Source: Procambarus clarkii
Taxonomy: Eukaryota > Arthropoda > Malacostraca > Decapoda > Cambaridae
Direction of reading: 5' to 3'
Assembly: GCF_040958095.1 (NCBI RefSeq)
Contig: NC_091160.1
Span: 43,628,646 to 43,692,645 of the forward strand
DNA: 64,000 bases
The stretch's first letter is position 1; every line of letters starts with the position of its first letter. The translations under genes and the position numbers were made by a program. Below the pieces are notes generated by a model. It searched no databases and was not told the DNA's origin. It was given only the letters and a program-made list of their open reading frames with translations. Shown piece by piece: positions 1 through 10,273 of this stretch.

Positions 1-188
1 ACTGTCATCCCCCCCTCTTCCATCTGTGGGGGGTGTCTGCTCCCCCACTGTCCCCCCCCCCCTCTTCCATCTGTGGGGGGGGGTCTCCATCTCACCGTTA
101 TGCCCTGTCTAACTTTCTTTTACTTTTTATTTCTTTCTCTTTATTTCTCTTTTTTACTCTCTCTCTCTCCTTTCTCTCACTCGTAGTG
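1..188. repeat. C-rich and CT-rich low-complexity sequence
   Basis: Two imperfect copies of a short C-tract/CATCTGTGGGGGG segment are followed by a pyrimidine-rich stretch with CTCTCT runs. No gene is seen. Confidence 0.6.
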
Positions 189-826
189 TTAGGCTTACCA
201 TGAGCTATGGGAATCTTGAGGTTATCTTGAGGTTATCTTGAGATGATTTCGGGGTTTTAGTGTCCCCGCGGCCCGGTCCTCGACCAGGCCTCCACCCCCA
301 GGAAGCAGCCCGTGACAGCTGACTAACACCCAGGTACCTATTTTACTGCTAGGTAACAGGGGCACAGGGTGAAAGAAACTCTGCCCATTGTTTCTCGCCG
401 GCGCCTGGGATCGAACCCAGGATCACAGGATCATAAGACCAGCGTGCTGTCCGCTCGGCCGACCGGCTCCCATTAAGGGAAGGGAAAGCTCTCAGCCAGC
501 TAACAGGAGTCAGCAGTCGTCTGCTCCTGTACCCTCCTGTGTGTAAAACTAGTAGGGTAAGGCTTACCATGAGCTATGGGAAGGGAAAGCTCTCAGCCAG
601 CTAACAGGAGTCAGCAGTCGTCTGCTCCTGTACCCACCTGTGTGTAAAACTAGTAGGGTAAGGCTTACCATGAGCTATGGGAAGGGAAAGCTCTCAGCCA
701 GCTAACAGGAGTCAGCAGTCGTCTGCTCCTGTACCCTCCTGTGTGTAAAACTAGTAGGGTAAGGCTTACCATGAGCTATGGGAAGGGAAAGCTCTCAGCC
801 AGCTAACAGGAGTCAGCAGTCGTCTG
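189..826 (+). repeat. 101-bp tandem repeat, first unit split by a SINE
   Basis: Units begin with AGGCTTACCATGAGCTATGG near 191, 560, 661 and 762, giving a 101-bp period. The first unit stops after GAGCTATGGG and resumes after 475, because a minus-strand SINE (213-475) sits inside it. Units are near-identical, so the array is young or homogenised. Confidence 0.85.
213..475 (-). mobile_element. tRNA-derived SINE, family A
   Basis: Read on the minus strand it starts with a tRNA-like head (GAGCCGGTCGGCCGAGCGGA), contains a B-box-like GGTTCGATCCC, then a conserved body with the ACCTAGCAGTAAAATAGGTA motif, and ends with ATCTCAAGATAACCTCAAGA. The same element recurs at 3482, 10274, 14368 and 55037. 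The head fits RNA polymerase III promoters (A and B box), as is usual for SINEs. Confidence 0.85.
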
Positions 827-837
827 CAGGCCTCATT

Positions 838-1030
838 TTTATTACGCAACCAGGAAGCAGCCCGTAGCAGCTAGCTGTCTTAACTCCCAGGTCCCTATTT
901 ACAGCTAGGTGAACAGGTGCATCACGGTGAAAGAAACTCTGCCCAATTGTGTTTCCGCCTCCACCGGGGATCGAACCACCCGGAACCTCTCGACTACGAA
1001 TCCCGAACTCTGCTCACTCAGCTGCCAGGC
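838..1030 (-). mobile_element. tRNA-derived SINE, diverged copy
   Basis: On the minus strand it has a tRNA-like head, a GGTTCGATCCC-like B box (here GGGATCGAACCA reversed), and the shared body with CACCTAGCTGTAAATAGGGA. It is diverged from family A and carries small indels. Confidence 0.65.
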
Positions 1031-1499
1031 CCCTGAGGGGACACGTGAGGGGAAGTCTGCAACAGTGGCCGTTGTGTCCCCTCAGACCCTGAGTTGCATT
1101 GTAAATGACCTGGAGCCGTCGGTTGGGCTCGCTCCTCTCCCTCTTGGTGGTGGGGCTTGGCACTCTTCTGCCCCGTGAAGATCATCTGGGCGTCATTGCC
1201 TTGACTAAACTTCAGCCCCCGGGGGGGGGTGACAGTTGCGTGCACACACACACACGCACGTTTGAACATGTTTGCACGCATGCGAGCGCATGTTGAGTGG
1301 CGTTCATACGCATGTATGAATGCGTAGGATTTCACTATGCACGAATGAGAAGCACGCACGCACGCAGGTTCCTCCTCCATGCACGCACGCACACGCACGC
1401 ACACGCACACAGGCGGAGAGTGTGTGGTGAACGCTGGCCAGGTTCCAGTCTGCCTGCCACCATCTCCATCTTCATCCAGGTGCAGTTCCTGTCCTTCAC

Positions 1500-1976
1500 C
1501 TCCCCCCCCCCCCACCTGCCCCCCACCTGCACCCCCACCTGCACCCCCACCTGCACCCCCACCCACACCCCCACCCCCGCCTGCACCCCACCCCCTCCAG
1601 TCCCCACAGGTTCATTGACACATTAACTCCTCATCCCTCCCCACCTTTAAAGCTCCCAGACCACCTCCCCCACTCCCCCACCTACACTCCCCCACTCCCC
1701 CACCTACACTCCCCCACCTACACTCTCCCACCTACACTCTCCCACCTACACTCTCCCACCTACACTCTCCCCCACCTACACTCTCCCACCTACACTCCCC
1801 CACCTACACTCTCCCACCTACACTCCCCCACCTACACTCCCCCACCTACACTCTCCCACCTACACTCCCCACCTACACTCCCCACCTACACTCCCCCACC
1901 TACACTCCCCCACCTACACTCCCCCACCTACACTCTCCCCACCTACACTCCCCCACCTACACTCCCCACCTGCAGT
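1500..1976 (+). repeat. C-rich minisatellites (CACCTGCACCCC then CTCCCCCACCTACA)
   Basis: From 1500 to about 1610 short C-rich units with CACCTGCACC repeat. From about 1660 to 1976 a 14-16 bp unit, ACTCCCCCACCTAC or ACTCTCCCACCTAC, repeats with length variation. Open frames across it are composition artefacts. Confidence 0.8.
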
Positions 1977-2078
1977 GCCCTATGTGGGGTATTCCTTCTA
2001 AGGAACGGCCCTACCTATCATGCTGTCATGGGACCCAAGAGTTAGTTGTCCTCCTCCAAGCACCCTAGTCATGGGGAG

Positions 2079-2190
2079 TACAACTTGGTCCATCAGGCTG
2101 TTGCTTGAAGCCACCCGCAGGCCCCCACACATATCCACCACAGCCTGGTTGGTCCAGGACTTCCTACGGGAACTGGCTGGGAGTTCTGCT
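2079..2190 (-). mobile_element. LINE 3'-end fragment
   Basis: Read in reverse it contains the phrase encoding a diverged PGCGGYVGLRAAPSNSLVD-like peptide (CCAGGCTGTGGTGG, then CTGCGGG, then CAACAGCCTGATGGACC). The same tail is seen in + orientation at 19220, 39300 and 62815. It is a short fragment without open coding capacity. Confidence 0.7.
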
Positions 2191-2286
2191 GCACTCTACA
2201 CCAGGGTAACTACACCTGCAGCATCTCTGAGTAGTTTAAAGTTGGTTTAAACTTTTGTGGTAAACTGAGCCTCTGAATGATTCCTT

Positions 2287-2622
2287 GTTGACGTATTTTG
2301 GCGCGCTGGGGTTTGTTGACGTATTTTGGCGCGCTGGGGTTTGTTGACGTATTTTGGCGCGCTGGGGTTTGTTGACGTATTTTGGCGCGCTGGGGTTTGT
2401 TGACGTATTTTGGCGCGCTGGGGTTTGTTGACGTATTTTGGCGCGCTGGGGTTTGTTGACGTATTTTGGCGCGATGGGGTTTGTTGACGTATTTTGGCGC
2501 GCTGGGGTTTGTTGATATATTTTGGCGCGCTGGGGTTTGTTGACGTATTTTGGCGCGCTGGGGTTTGTTGACGTATTTTGGCGCGCTGGGGTTTGTTGAC
2601 GTATTTTGGCGCGCTGAGGGTG
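2287..2622 (+). repeat. 28-bp tandem array, 12 units, each with an E2F-like site
   Basis: Twelve units start at 2287, 2315, 2343 and so on to 2595. Each carries TTTTGGCGCG, which matches the E2F consensus TTTSSCGC, and most carry TGACGTAT. One unit has GCGCGATGG in place of GCGCGCTGG and one has TGATATAT in place of TGACGTAT; otherwise the units are nearly identical. Whether any factor binds is unknown. Confidence 0.9.
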
Positions 2623-2742
2623 AATTAGGGAGGGATAGAGAGAGACGTTAAGTGCAAAGCCGGGCGGATGTGCGTGCACGCCTTTCCCCCCTCCCTGTGG
2701 CTAGATTGGAGGCGGATCTTGCTTGCTTGTGTGGACAGGTTG

Positions 2743-2764
2743 GCGGGGGGGGGGGGGGGGGGGG
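2743..2764 (+). repeat. poly(G) tract
   Basis: A run of about 22 G residues, able in principle to form G-quadruplex structure. No gene lies near. Confidence 0.85.
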
Positions 2765-3204
2765 TGAGTGCCTGAGAGAGCAAGGGGGAGCATAAGACCT
2801 GAGGAGCCAGTGTTGTGCAGCCGCTCATCATGCACAACCTGTTGGCTCTTCTCCCTCCCTCCCTCCCTCACTCCCTCACTCCCCTGACCTATCACCAGCC
2901 TTTAAGCTGTTGCCTGAACTTATTAGACGCCTCTCATTTGCTCGCGTACTCAAGGACTAGTCAGGCTCGAGTGTTGGGACCGAGAGCTAAAGCTTACGTG
3001 TGTTCAGCTAGGTGAGTACACACACACACCGCCTCTGGACTATGGAGTCGGGGTCACGGAGCTGAGTATCAGCCCCCCAGCAAGCACTGTTAGGAGAGTG
3101 TAATTATGTGTGTACAACAGTTTACAAAACTCACGACCTGTCACGAGTTTGCTTGTAGTTTACCTGTGGCGGGTTTCACTAGTTTTCCATCAGTCTGGGC
3201 CAGG

Positions 3205-3365
3205 GTTAACGACCACATACGAAACCTGTGCATCTTTCAACAAGCATGGCGACGTTGTGTACACATATTAAACAGGTTATGAGCCCCGAAGGACCACGAG
3301 GTTGTTTATATAAATAACAACCTTGGCTTGTGGAGTTTACAACCTCGTAAACTGTATAATAGACA
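3205..3365 (-). repeat. Dispersed repeat, family R1 (minus orientation)
   Basis: It shares GAAACCTGTGCATCTTTC-like, AACAGGTTATGAGCCCCGAA and AACCTCGTAA segments, in reverse, with 21330-21490 and 27215-27440. It has no recognisable coding content. It is probably an old interspersed element. Confidence 0.6.
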
Positions 3366-3481
3366 ATTAGAATTAGGAACTATACACTATATAGTCTGAC
3401 AAAATATAGTCAAACTCCTAGGCCTTGTATAGCACATATACGTACTATATTAAGCCCTCGGATAGCATGCATTACGCCTAG

Positions 3482-3730
3482 GGGAGCCGGTCGGCCGAGC
3501 GGACAGCACGCTGGACTTGTGATCCTGTGGTCCTCGGTTCGATCCCAGGCGCCGGCGAGAAACAATGGGCAGAGTTTCTTTCACCCTATGCCCCTGTTAC
3601 CTAGCAGTAAAATAGGTACCTGGGTGTTAGTCAGCTGTCACGGGCAGCTTCCTGGGGGTGGAGGCCTGGTCGAGGACCGGGCCGCGGGGACACTAAAGCC
3701 CCGAAATCATCTCAAGATAACCTCAAGATA
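3482..3730 (+). mobile_element. tRNA-derived SINE, family A
   Basis: The head GAGCCGGTCGGCCGAGCGGA starts near 3484 and the B box GGTTCGATCCC lies near 3536. The body contains CCTAGCAGTAAAATAGGTAC and the copy ends at ATCTCAAGATAACCTCAAGA. A plausible anticodon loop CTTGTGA lies in the head, but flanking stems are imperfect, so I call a SINE and not a tRNA gene. Confidence 0.88.
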
Positions 3731-3888
3731 GGGGGGTTTGGTTGGGTTTTATTAGCCACATAAATGCATTTGGTTTGTACCAAATTCTTGCTTCGAATTG
3801 TCCGTTAGGTCAATATATGTACGGATAGTTCATATGGTTAGTATAAGTAGTATCGAGACAGGAGGATGGTCAGCACCTTGTGTTGCAA

Positions 3889-5172
3889 TCTTCCGTTTTG
3901 CTATCCTCCGTGTTGCTATCCTTCGTGTTGCTATCTTCCGTGTTGCTATCCTCCGTGTTGCTATCTTCCGTGTTGCTATCCTCCGTGTTGCTATCCTCCG
4001 TGTTGCTATCCTCCGTGTTGCTATCCTCCGTGTTGCTATCCTTCGTGTTGCTATCTTCCGTGTTGCTATCCTCCGTGTTGCTATCCTCCGTGTTGCTATA
4101 CTCCGTGTTCCTATCCTCCGTGTTGCTATCCTCCGTGTTGCTATCCTCCGTGCTGCTATCCTTCGTGTTGCTATCTTCCGTGTTGCTATCCTTCGTGTTG
4201 CTATCTTCCGTGTTGCTATCCTCCGTGTTCCTATCCTCCGTGTTGCTATCCTCCGTGTTGCTATCCTCCGTGCTGCTATCCTTCGTGTTGCTATCTTCCG
4301 TGTTGCTATCCTTCGTGTTGCTATCTTCCGTGTTGCTATCCTCCGTGTTGCTATCCTCCGTGTTGCTATCCTCCGTGTTGCTATCCTTCGTGTTGCTATC
4401 TTCCGTGTTGCTATCCTTCGTGTTGCTATCTTCCGTGTTGCTATCCTCCGTGTTGCTATCCTCCGTGTTGCTATCCTCCGTGTTGCTATCCTCCGTGCTG
4501 CTATCCTTCGTGTTGCTATCTTCCGTGTTGCTATCCTCCGTGTTGCTATCCTCCGTGTTGCTATCCTCCGTGTTGCTATCCTCCGTGTTGCTATCCTCCG
4601 TGTTGCTATCCTCCGTGTTGCTATCCTCCGTGCTGCTATCCTCCGTGTTGCTATCCTCTGTGTTGCTATCCTCCGTGTTGCTATCCTCCGTGTTGCTATC
4701 CTCCGTGTTGCTATCCTCCGTGCTGCTATACTCCGTGCTGCTATCCTCCGTGTTGCTATCCTCCGTGTTGCTATCCTCCGTGTTGCTATCCTCCGTGTTG
4801 CTATCCTCCGTGTTGCTATCCTCCGTGCTGCTATCCTCCGTGTTGCTATCCTCTGTGTTGCTATCCTCCGTGTTGCTATCCTCCGTGTTGCTATCCTCCG
4901 TGTTGCTATCCTCCGTGCTGCTATCCTCCGTGCTGCTATCCTCCGTGTTGCTATCCTCCGTGTTGCTATCCTCCGTGTTGCTATCCTCCGTGCTGCTATC
5001 CTCCGTGTTGCTATCCTCCGTGTTGTTATCGTCCGTGTTGCTATCCTCCGTGCTGCTATCCTCCGTGTTGTTATCCTCCGTGTTGCTATCCTCCGTGCTG
5101 CTATCCTCCGTGTTGCTATCCTCCGTGCTGCTATCCTCCGTGTTGTTATCCTCCGTGCTGCTATCCTCCGCT
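3889..5172 (+). repeat. 15-bp minisatellite, about 85 copies
   Basis: The unit is GTTGCTATCCTCCGT, with recurrent variants CCTTCGT, CTTCCGT and GTGCTGC. The period of 15 keeps one amino-acid phrase per frame (VAILR, CCYPP or LLSSV), so all three plus frames stay open for over 400 codons. The peptides are extreme low complexity with no signal or domain. I read this as non-coding. Confidence 0.92.
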
Positions 5173-5228
5173 ATGATAACCCTACACGTCAGGGAGATCG
5201 TCAGCTATGATGCTATCACGTTCTTACC

Positions 5229-5696
5229 CGCCGGAAGGATAGCAGTACTGGTGAGTGGTGGTACTGGTGTGTGGTGGTACTGGTGTGTGGTGGTACTGGT
5301 GTGTGGTGGTACTGGTGTGTGGTGGTACTGGTGTGTGGTGGTACTGGTGTGTGGTGGTACTGGTGTGTGGTGGTACTGGTGTGTGGTGGTACTGGTGTGT
5401 GGTGGTACTGGTGTGGTGGTACTGGTGTGGTGGTACTGGTGTGTGATGGTACTGGTGTGTGGTGGTACTGGTGTGTGGTGGTACTGGTGTGGTGGTACTG
5501 GTGTGGTGGTACTGGTGTGGTGGTACTGGTGTGGTGGTACTGGTGTGTGGTGGTACTGGTGTGTGGTGGTACTGGTGTGGTGGTACTGGTGTGGTGGTAC
5601 TGGTGTGTGGTGGTACTGGTGTGTGGTGGTACTGGTGTGTGGTGGTACTGGTGTGGTGGTACTGGTGTGTGGTGGTACTGGTGTGGTGGTAGCACC
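5229..5696 (+). repeat. 14/16-bp GGTACTGGTGTGTGGT minisatellite
   Basis: GGTACTGGTGTGTGGT (16 bp) alternates with a 14-bp version lacking one GT. It lies 57 bp after the 15-bp array. Open frames over it are repeat artefacts. Confidence 0.9.
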
Positions 5697-5989
5697 AGTA
5701 CCACCCTTACCTTATGGTCGACGACCCAGGGGCCCCAGGGGGGGGGGTAAGGGGGACTTGGGTAAGCCAGAGGGCAAGCCCTACCCTTGCCCCTCATATC
5801 CTGCCTTAATGCCCTCTTATCCCCCCCCCTCCCCGTCAAGTACCATATATACTTATTGGCGTAGCGCTTTCACCTTTAAATTTTCTGATTAATCTATTTA
5901 TCTATCCCTTTCATTGGTCAGATTCAGTCTATCGCTGATAGACGATTTACGCGATTCAATTCAACGTATTCTGCGGCTAGCACTGGGAA
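5697..5989. other. No gene seen
   Basis: Short direct repeats and C/G runs (for example 5740-5748 and 5820-5830) but no exon-like, SINE or LINE sequence that I recognise. Confidence 0.4.
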
Positions 5990-6125
5990 GGGGTCAGGAT
6001 AAGGATTTGGGATGGGACGGAGGGAAGGAATGGTGCCCACCCACTTGGACAGTCGGGGATTGAACGCCGACCTGCATGAAGCGAGACCGTCGCTCTACCG
6101 TCCAGCCCAAGTGGTTGGGCTGTAC
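5990..6125 (-). mobile_element. tRNA-derived SINE head, family B
   Basis: On the minus strand: ACGGTAGAGCGACGGTCTCG, then CGTTCAATCCCCGACTGTCC, resembling tRNA A and B boxes, then CAAGTGGGTGGGCACC. A diverged partner lies at 10040-10145 with CAAGTGGTTGGGTATCGTTC. Confidence 0.6.
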
Positions 6126-6172
6126 TGAATTGGAACATCTAGAAATTAGGAACCGAGTGCATAGTTGGGTGT

Positions 6173-6453
6173 TGGACCTATCGCAGTGTGTGGGGGTGGG
6201 TATGGGGGCATGCGTACGTGGGCGTGCTGGACCTATCGCAGTGTGTGGGGGTGGGTATGGGGGCATGCGTACGTGGGCGTGCTGGACCTATCGCAGCGTG
6301 TGGGGGTGGGTATGGGGGCATGCGTACGTGGGCGTGCTGCCCCTATCGCAGTGTGTGGGGGTGGGTATGGGGGCATGCGTACGTGGGCGTGCTGCACCTA
6401 TCGCAGTGTGTGGGGGTGGGTATGGGGGCATGCGTACGTGGGCGTGCTGGACC
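6173..6453 (+). repeat. 55-bp tandem repeat, 5 units
   Basis: Units begin TGGACCTATCGCAGTGTGTG and end GGGGGCATGCGTACGTGGGC, spaced 55 bp (for example TCGCAG at 6181 and 6236). Variation is limited to a few positions. Confidence 0.9.
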
Positions 6454-6754
6454 AGCATATGGGCGGCGTCGGGTGACAGCAAGCCAGTATAAGGGCGTCT
6501 TGTCATCAGCCGACCTCATGCGGGCGGCCGAGGCGCGGCTTTTGTCAATCTATACATTTTGGGCCGCGTCGTAGGGGCTATTGTCTTCTCTCTCAGCCAG
6601 GACCCCCCTCAGGGGGGTGTGGGGGTCTTAGCCCCCGTCCTCAATGCTATTGTAAACAGCTAAGGTTATATGCTAGTGATTGACGGGGGGTTGTCATAGC
6701 CGCCTGCACTATTGCCCGTAAAGGTGTCTTTGGATCAATTGATCCATCGCCTTG

Positions 6755-6860
6755 ATCATTTGGCCCGTGGTGGATATGTGGACCTGCGGGCCGCTCCAAG
6801 CAACAGTCTGGTGGACCGACTTATCACAGGGGTAAGCCTAGCCCCCAGCCGGGAGCTAGG
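6755..6860 (+). mobile_element. LINE 3'-end fragment
   Basis: It contains GGTGGATATGTGGACCTGCG followed by GGGCCGCTCCAAGCAACAGT and GGTGGACC, the same terminal segment as the LINE copies at 19250 and 62830. Too short to code. Confidence 0.7.
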
Positions 6861-7149
6861 ACTCTGAGAACCTACCCCAGGAGCTTCCAGGACCTCTCAA
6901 GGGAAGGGGAAGGTGGTGTAGGGTAGACAGCCAGGGTGCTGGTAGCTGGTAGGTATCTATAGGTAGCTACCTATCGGCCACCAGCTGGTAGCGGCTGGTG
7001 TCTCCTACCAATGCTGGTAGGAGACACCAGCACATTGGGTGGGTTTAAATCACGCGCCAGATTGTGTGGACCAAAACAATGAATGAGACTGGAGCCAGCG
7101 ACACACAACACCTCCAACCACACTCCAATGACAGCAGTGTGGTGTCCGG
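6861..7149. other. No gene seen
   Basis: Short GCTGGTAG-type direct repeats near 6940-7030 and otherwise unremarkable sequence leading into the CTGG array. Confidence 0.4.
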
Positions 7150-7157
7150 CTGCTTGC

Positions 7158-7200
<43 letters not shown>

Positions 7201-7225
7201 CCTGCCTGCCTGGCTGCCTGCCTGC

Positions 7226-7269
<44 letters not shown>

Positions 7270-7279
7270 ATGGCTGGCC

Positions 7280-7356
<77 letters not shown>

Positions 7357-7485
7357 CCTGGCTGGCCGGCTGCCTGGCTGGCTGGCTGGCTGCCTGGCTG
7401 GCTGGCTGCCTGGCTGCCTGGCTGCCTGGCTGGCTGGCTGCCTGGCTGGCTGCCTGGCTGGCTGGCTGGCTGCCTGGCTGGCTGC

Positions 7486-7516
<31 letters not shown>

Positions 7517-7517
7517 C

Positions 7518-7556
<39 letters not shown>

Positions 7557-7592
7557 CCTGGCTGGCTGGCTGCCTGGCTGGCTGGCTGTCGG
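7150..7592 (+). repeat. (CTGG)n / (CTGC) tetranucleotide array
   Basis: About 440 bp of CTGG with scattered CTGC units and a few point changes (CCGG, CTGAATGG). It gives long stop-free frames of W-L-A-G type that are artefacts. Confidence 0.93.
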
Positions 7593-7689
7593 CCTGGAAG
7601 GTCCTATTGTTCCAGGGAACCACCATCTTCACACTCTTCTTCTCCAGCAAATTATTCCTCTTTCTACACACATTCATCTACTATAGTTT

Positions 7690-7780
7690 GTATAACGTAG
7701 GGCAAAGGACAGCGTCTGGGATGCTCTCGGACGTAGGTTCGAATCCTCGTCACGGCCCTTGTGGATTTGTTTATAGGGCA
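7690..7780 (+). mobile_element. tRNA-like SINE fragment
   Basis: GGGCAAAGGACAGCGTCTGG followed by GGTTCGAATCCTCGTCACGG, a good B-box match, then CCCTTGTGGATTTGTTT. The same trailer (ACGGTCCCTGTAGATTTGTT) is seen at 43110. Probably a 5' SINE piece. Confidence 0.55.
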
Positions 7781-7835
7781 AAGGAATTATGAGAACACGC
7801 TAAAGCATGGTGATTATATAGCACTTGGAAGGGCT

Positions 7836-8234
7836 TATGAGGACAAGGAGCTGGGGTATGAGGACAAGGAGCTGGGATATGAGGACAAGGAGATGGGGTA
7901 TGAGGACAAGGAGCTGGGATATAAGGACAAGGAGCTGGGGTATGAGGACAAGGAGCTGGGATATGAGGACAAGGAGCTGGGATATGAGGACAAGGAGCTG
8001 GGATATGAGGACAAGGAGCTGGGGTATGAGGACAAGGAGCTGGGATATGAGGACAAGGAGCTGGGATATGAGGACAAGGAGCTGGGATATGAGGACAAGG
8101 AGCTGGGGTATGAGGACAAGGAGCTGGGATATGAGGACAAGGAGCTGGGGTATGAGGACAAGGAGCTGGGATATGAGGACAAGGAGCTGGGGTATGAGGA
8201 CAAGGAGCTGGGATATGAGGACAAGGAGCTGGGA
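7836..8234 (+). repeat. 21-bp minisatellite, left part (about 19 units)
   Basis: The unit GAGGACAAGGAGCTGGG plus ATAT or GTAT (21 bp) translates as YEDKELG in one frame. The array stops inside a unit at 8234, where an inverted-repeat element begins, and resumes at 9273. The last column is A or G (GGGATAT or GGGGTAT), giving a two-letter pattern along the array. Confidence 0.93.
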
Positions 8235-9272
8235 TGTAACACCGCTCTATTGTAACACCGCCACTAAAATGCACCACTATAATGGAACACTACTTATCCT
8301 GAGTAACACTTCCTCATCGGTTGCACTTGATAACACTGTTATGAGCTGACACATGATGGTTACACCGGAACCAAAGGTACACTGCCAATAAGGAAATGAT
8401 AACACAAGGATTAAATACGCTGCCACCATCTGCCTTTGACCATTGAAACTATATCAAGCAACGAGGCAAGAAACATTGCTTGACTTGGAGAGTACTTTCT
8501 ATGACTGTCATTAATTTTGAAAACGGTTGTCAGCCACTATATCCAAAAGGCTAAGAGGATTCAACAATTGACACAGACGGGAAATTTAACGAGTTTATTG
8601 AGACCAAAAATTATGTCAATCACTACTTATAAATGCTACACGAACACTGGCAAAAAGTTAAGAAATTTGGACATGGAACAAAAACTCAGAGATCACACAC
8701 ATTACCTTAAGACCTCTGTCTCTCCCGGGCTGAGATGTTCTTCACAGACCCGTTCTCGATCCCGGTGTATCGCACTCTGCCCCCTATGTTCCTACAGGCC
8801 CTCTATATACAACCCCCACAGGGGGGAGGGGGAGATCTGCTGTTGCTACCCACCAAAAGTGTACAAACACTCAAGAAATATTTCAATAAGCTTGTTTGAC
8901 ATTCACCATACACTCTTCAAGAGAGGAGTTATTAATTACGTGTGTGACTGACCTCTGACCTGGCCAAAAGGGGGAGATCCAGGGATGTTTACACATAAGA
9001 ATCTGGAGTCTAATTTCCTTGCATGAAATATTACATACTTGAAACTATGCTGACTAAGACTAACCCAGGAATTTTTAATCAATATACAAGATAAACCGGA
9101 GGTCATCTGGGCTGACCTCTTGGAGAAGGCTTCCCTGGGTGTTACAGCTCCCTTGTGTCAGCTCATAACAGTGTTATCAAGTGCAACCGATGAGGAAGTG
9201 TTACTCAGGATAAGTAGTGTTCCATTATAGTGGTGCATTTTAGTGGCGGTGTTACAATAGAGCGGTGTTACA
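8235..9272. mobile_element. 1,038-bp element with perfect 119-bp terminal inverted repeats
   Basis: It starts TGTAACACC and ends GGTGTTACA. The first 119 bases (8235-8353) and the last 119 (9154-9272) are exact reverse complements by eye. GGGA precedes it (8231-8234) and follows it (9273-9276), a 4-bp target duplication; removing the element and one GGGA restores the 21-bp array. The body is closely related to 19421-21329 and contains a TATA-like CTCTATATAC at 8811 and an internal GGTGTTACA at 9138-9146. No transposase is encoded. TGT...ACA ends with a 4-bp duplication fit a DDE-type transposon (for example Ginger-like) or LTR-type integration; I cannot decide between them. Confidence 0.85.
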
Positions 9273-10040
9273 GGGATATGAGGACAAGGAGCTGGGATAT
9301 GAGGACAAGGAGCTGGGGTATGAGGACAAGGAGCTGGGATATGAGGACAAGGAGCTGGGGTATGAGGACAAGGAGCTGGGATATGAGGACAAGGAGCTGG
9401 GATATGAGGACAAGGAGCTGGGATATGAGGACAAGGAGCTGGGATATGAGGACAAGGAGCTGGGGTATGAGGACAAGGAGCTGGGGTATGAGGACAAGGA
9501 GCTGGGGTATGAGGACAAGGAGCTGGGATATGAGGACAAGGAGCTGGGATACGAGGACAAGGAGCTGGGATATGAGGACAAGGAGCTGGGATATGAGGAC
9601 AAGGAGCTGGGATACGAGGACAAGGAGCTGGGATACGAGGACAAGGAGCTGGGATATGAGGACAAGGAGCTGGGATATGAGGACAAGGAGCTGGGATATG
9701 AGGACAAGGAGCTGGGGTATGAGGACAAGGAGCTGGGATATGAGGACAAGGAGCTGGGATATGAGGACAAGGAGCTGGGATATGAGGACAAGGAGCTGGG
9801 ATATGAGGACAAGGAGCTGGGATATGAGGACAAGGAGCTGGGATACGAGGACAAGGAGCTGGGATACGAGGACAAGGAGCTGGGATACGAGGACAAGGAG
9901 CTGGGGTATGAGGACAAGGAGCTGGGATATGAGGACAAGGAGCTGGGATATGAGGACAAGGAGCTGGGATACGAGGACAAGGAGCTGGGATACGAGGACA
10001 AGGAGCTGGGATATGAGGACAAGGAGCTGGGATATGAGGA
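9273..10040 (+). repeat. 21-bp minisatellite, right part (about 36 units)
   Basis: It continues the array at 7836-8234 in the same orientation with the same unit. A third unit type with TACGAGG in place of TATGAGG appears in runs here. It ends in ATGAGGATATGACTG, where SINE family B sequence begins. Confidence 0.93.
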
Positions 10041-10145
10041 TATGACTGAAGGAACGATACCCAACCACTTGGACAATCAGGGATCGAACCCCGCCGCCGT
10101 AAGACACAAAGCTGCCGTAGATGCACCCAGCGGTCAAACTGCCCA
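10040..10145 (-). mobile_element. tRNA-derived SINE head, family B
   Basis: On the minus strand it carries GGGGTTCGATCCCTGATTGT and CCAAGTGGTTGGGTATCG, matching the copy at 5990-6125. It directly abuts the 21-bp array. Confidence 0.55.
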
Positions 10146-10273
10146 TGGGGTCACAGCAATAAAATGGTTTATTGAACCAATAAAAATCATAGAACTGACA
10201 GGGGTATGTGAGCTTGGTAAATACTCTCACGGCTGTCTTGGCTGAGGTGCTAGACTCTCTCACGCCTCTGGGA

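Noticed and set aside
909-1626. Several 60-180 codon frames near 1-1.6 kb
   Set aside because: They cross a SINE and C-rich repeats and differ in composition from the real exons; no splice or domain support.
3484-3560. tRNA gene (Thr-like anticodon loop) at the SINE head
   Set aside because: The same head plus a fixed 170-bp body recurs five times, the stems are imperfect and the body belongs to a SINE.
3798-5892. Open frames of up to 670 codons over the 15-bp and 16-bp arrays
   Set aside because: All three frames are open only because the 15-bp unit has no stop; the peptides are pure repeats without domains, and reading continues blindly into the next array.
7045-7792. Frames encoding WLAG or ASQPASQP repeats
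   Set aside because: By-products of the (CTGG)n array.
8811-8820. TATA-like CTCTATATAC inside the element as a gene promoter
   Set aside because: It occurs in each copy of the element and no downstream gene is seen; at most it is the element's own promoter.
7836-10040. CRISPR-like regular repeats
   Set aside because: Units are head-to-tail without unique spacers, and the DNA is eukaryotic.
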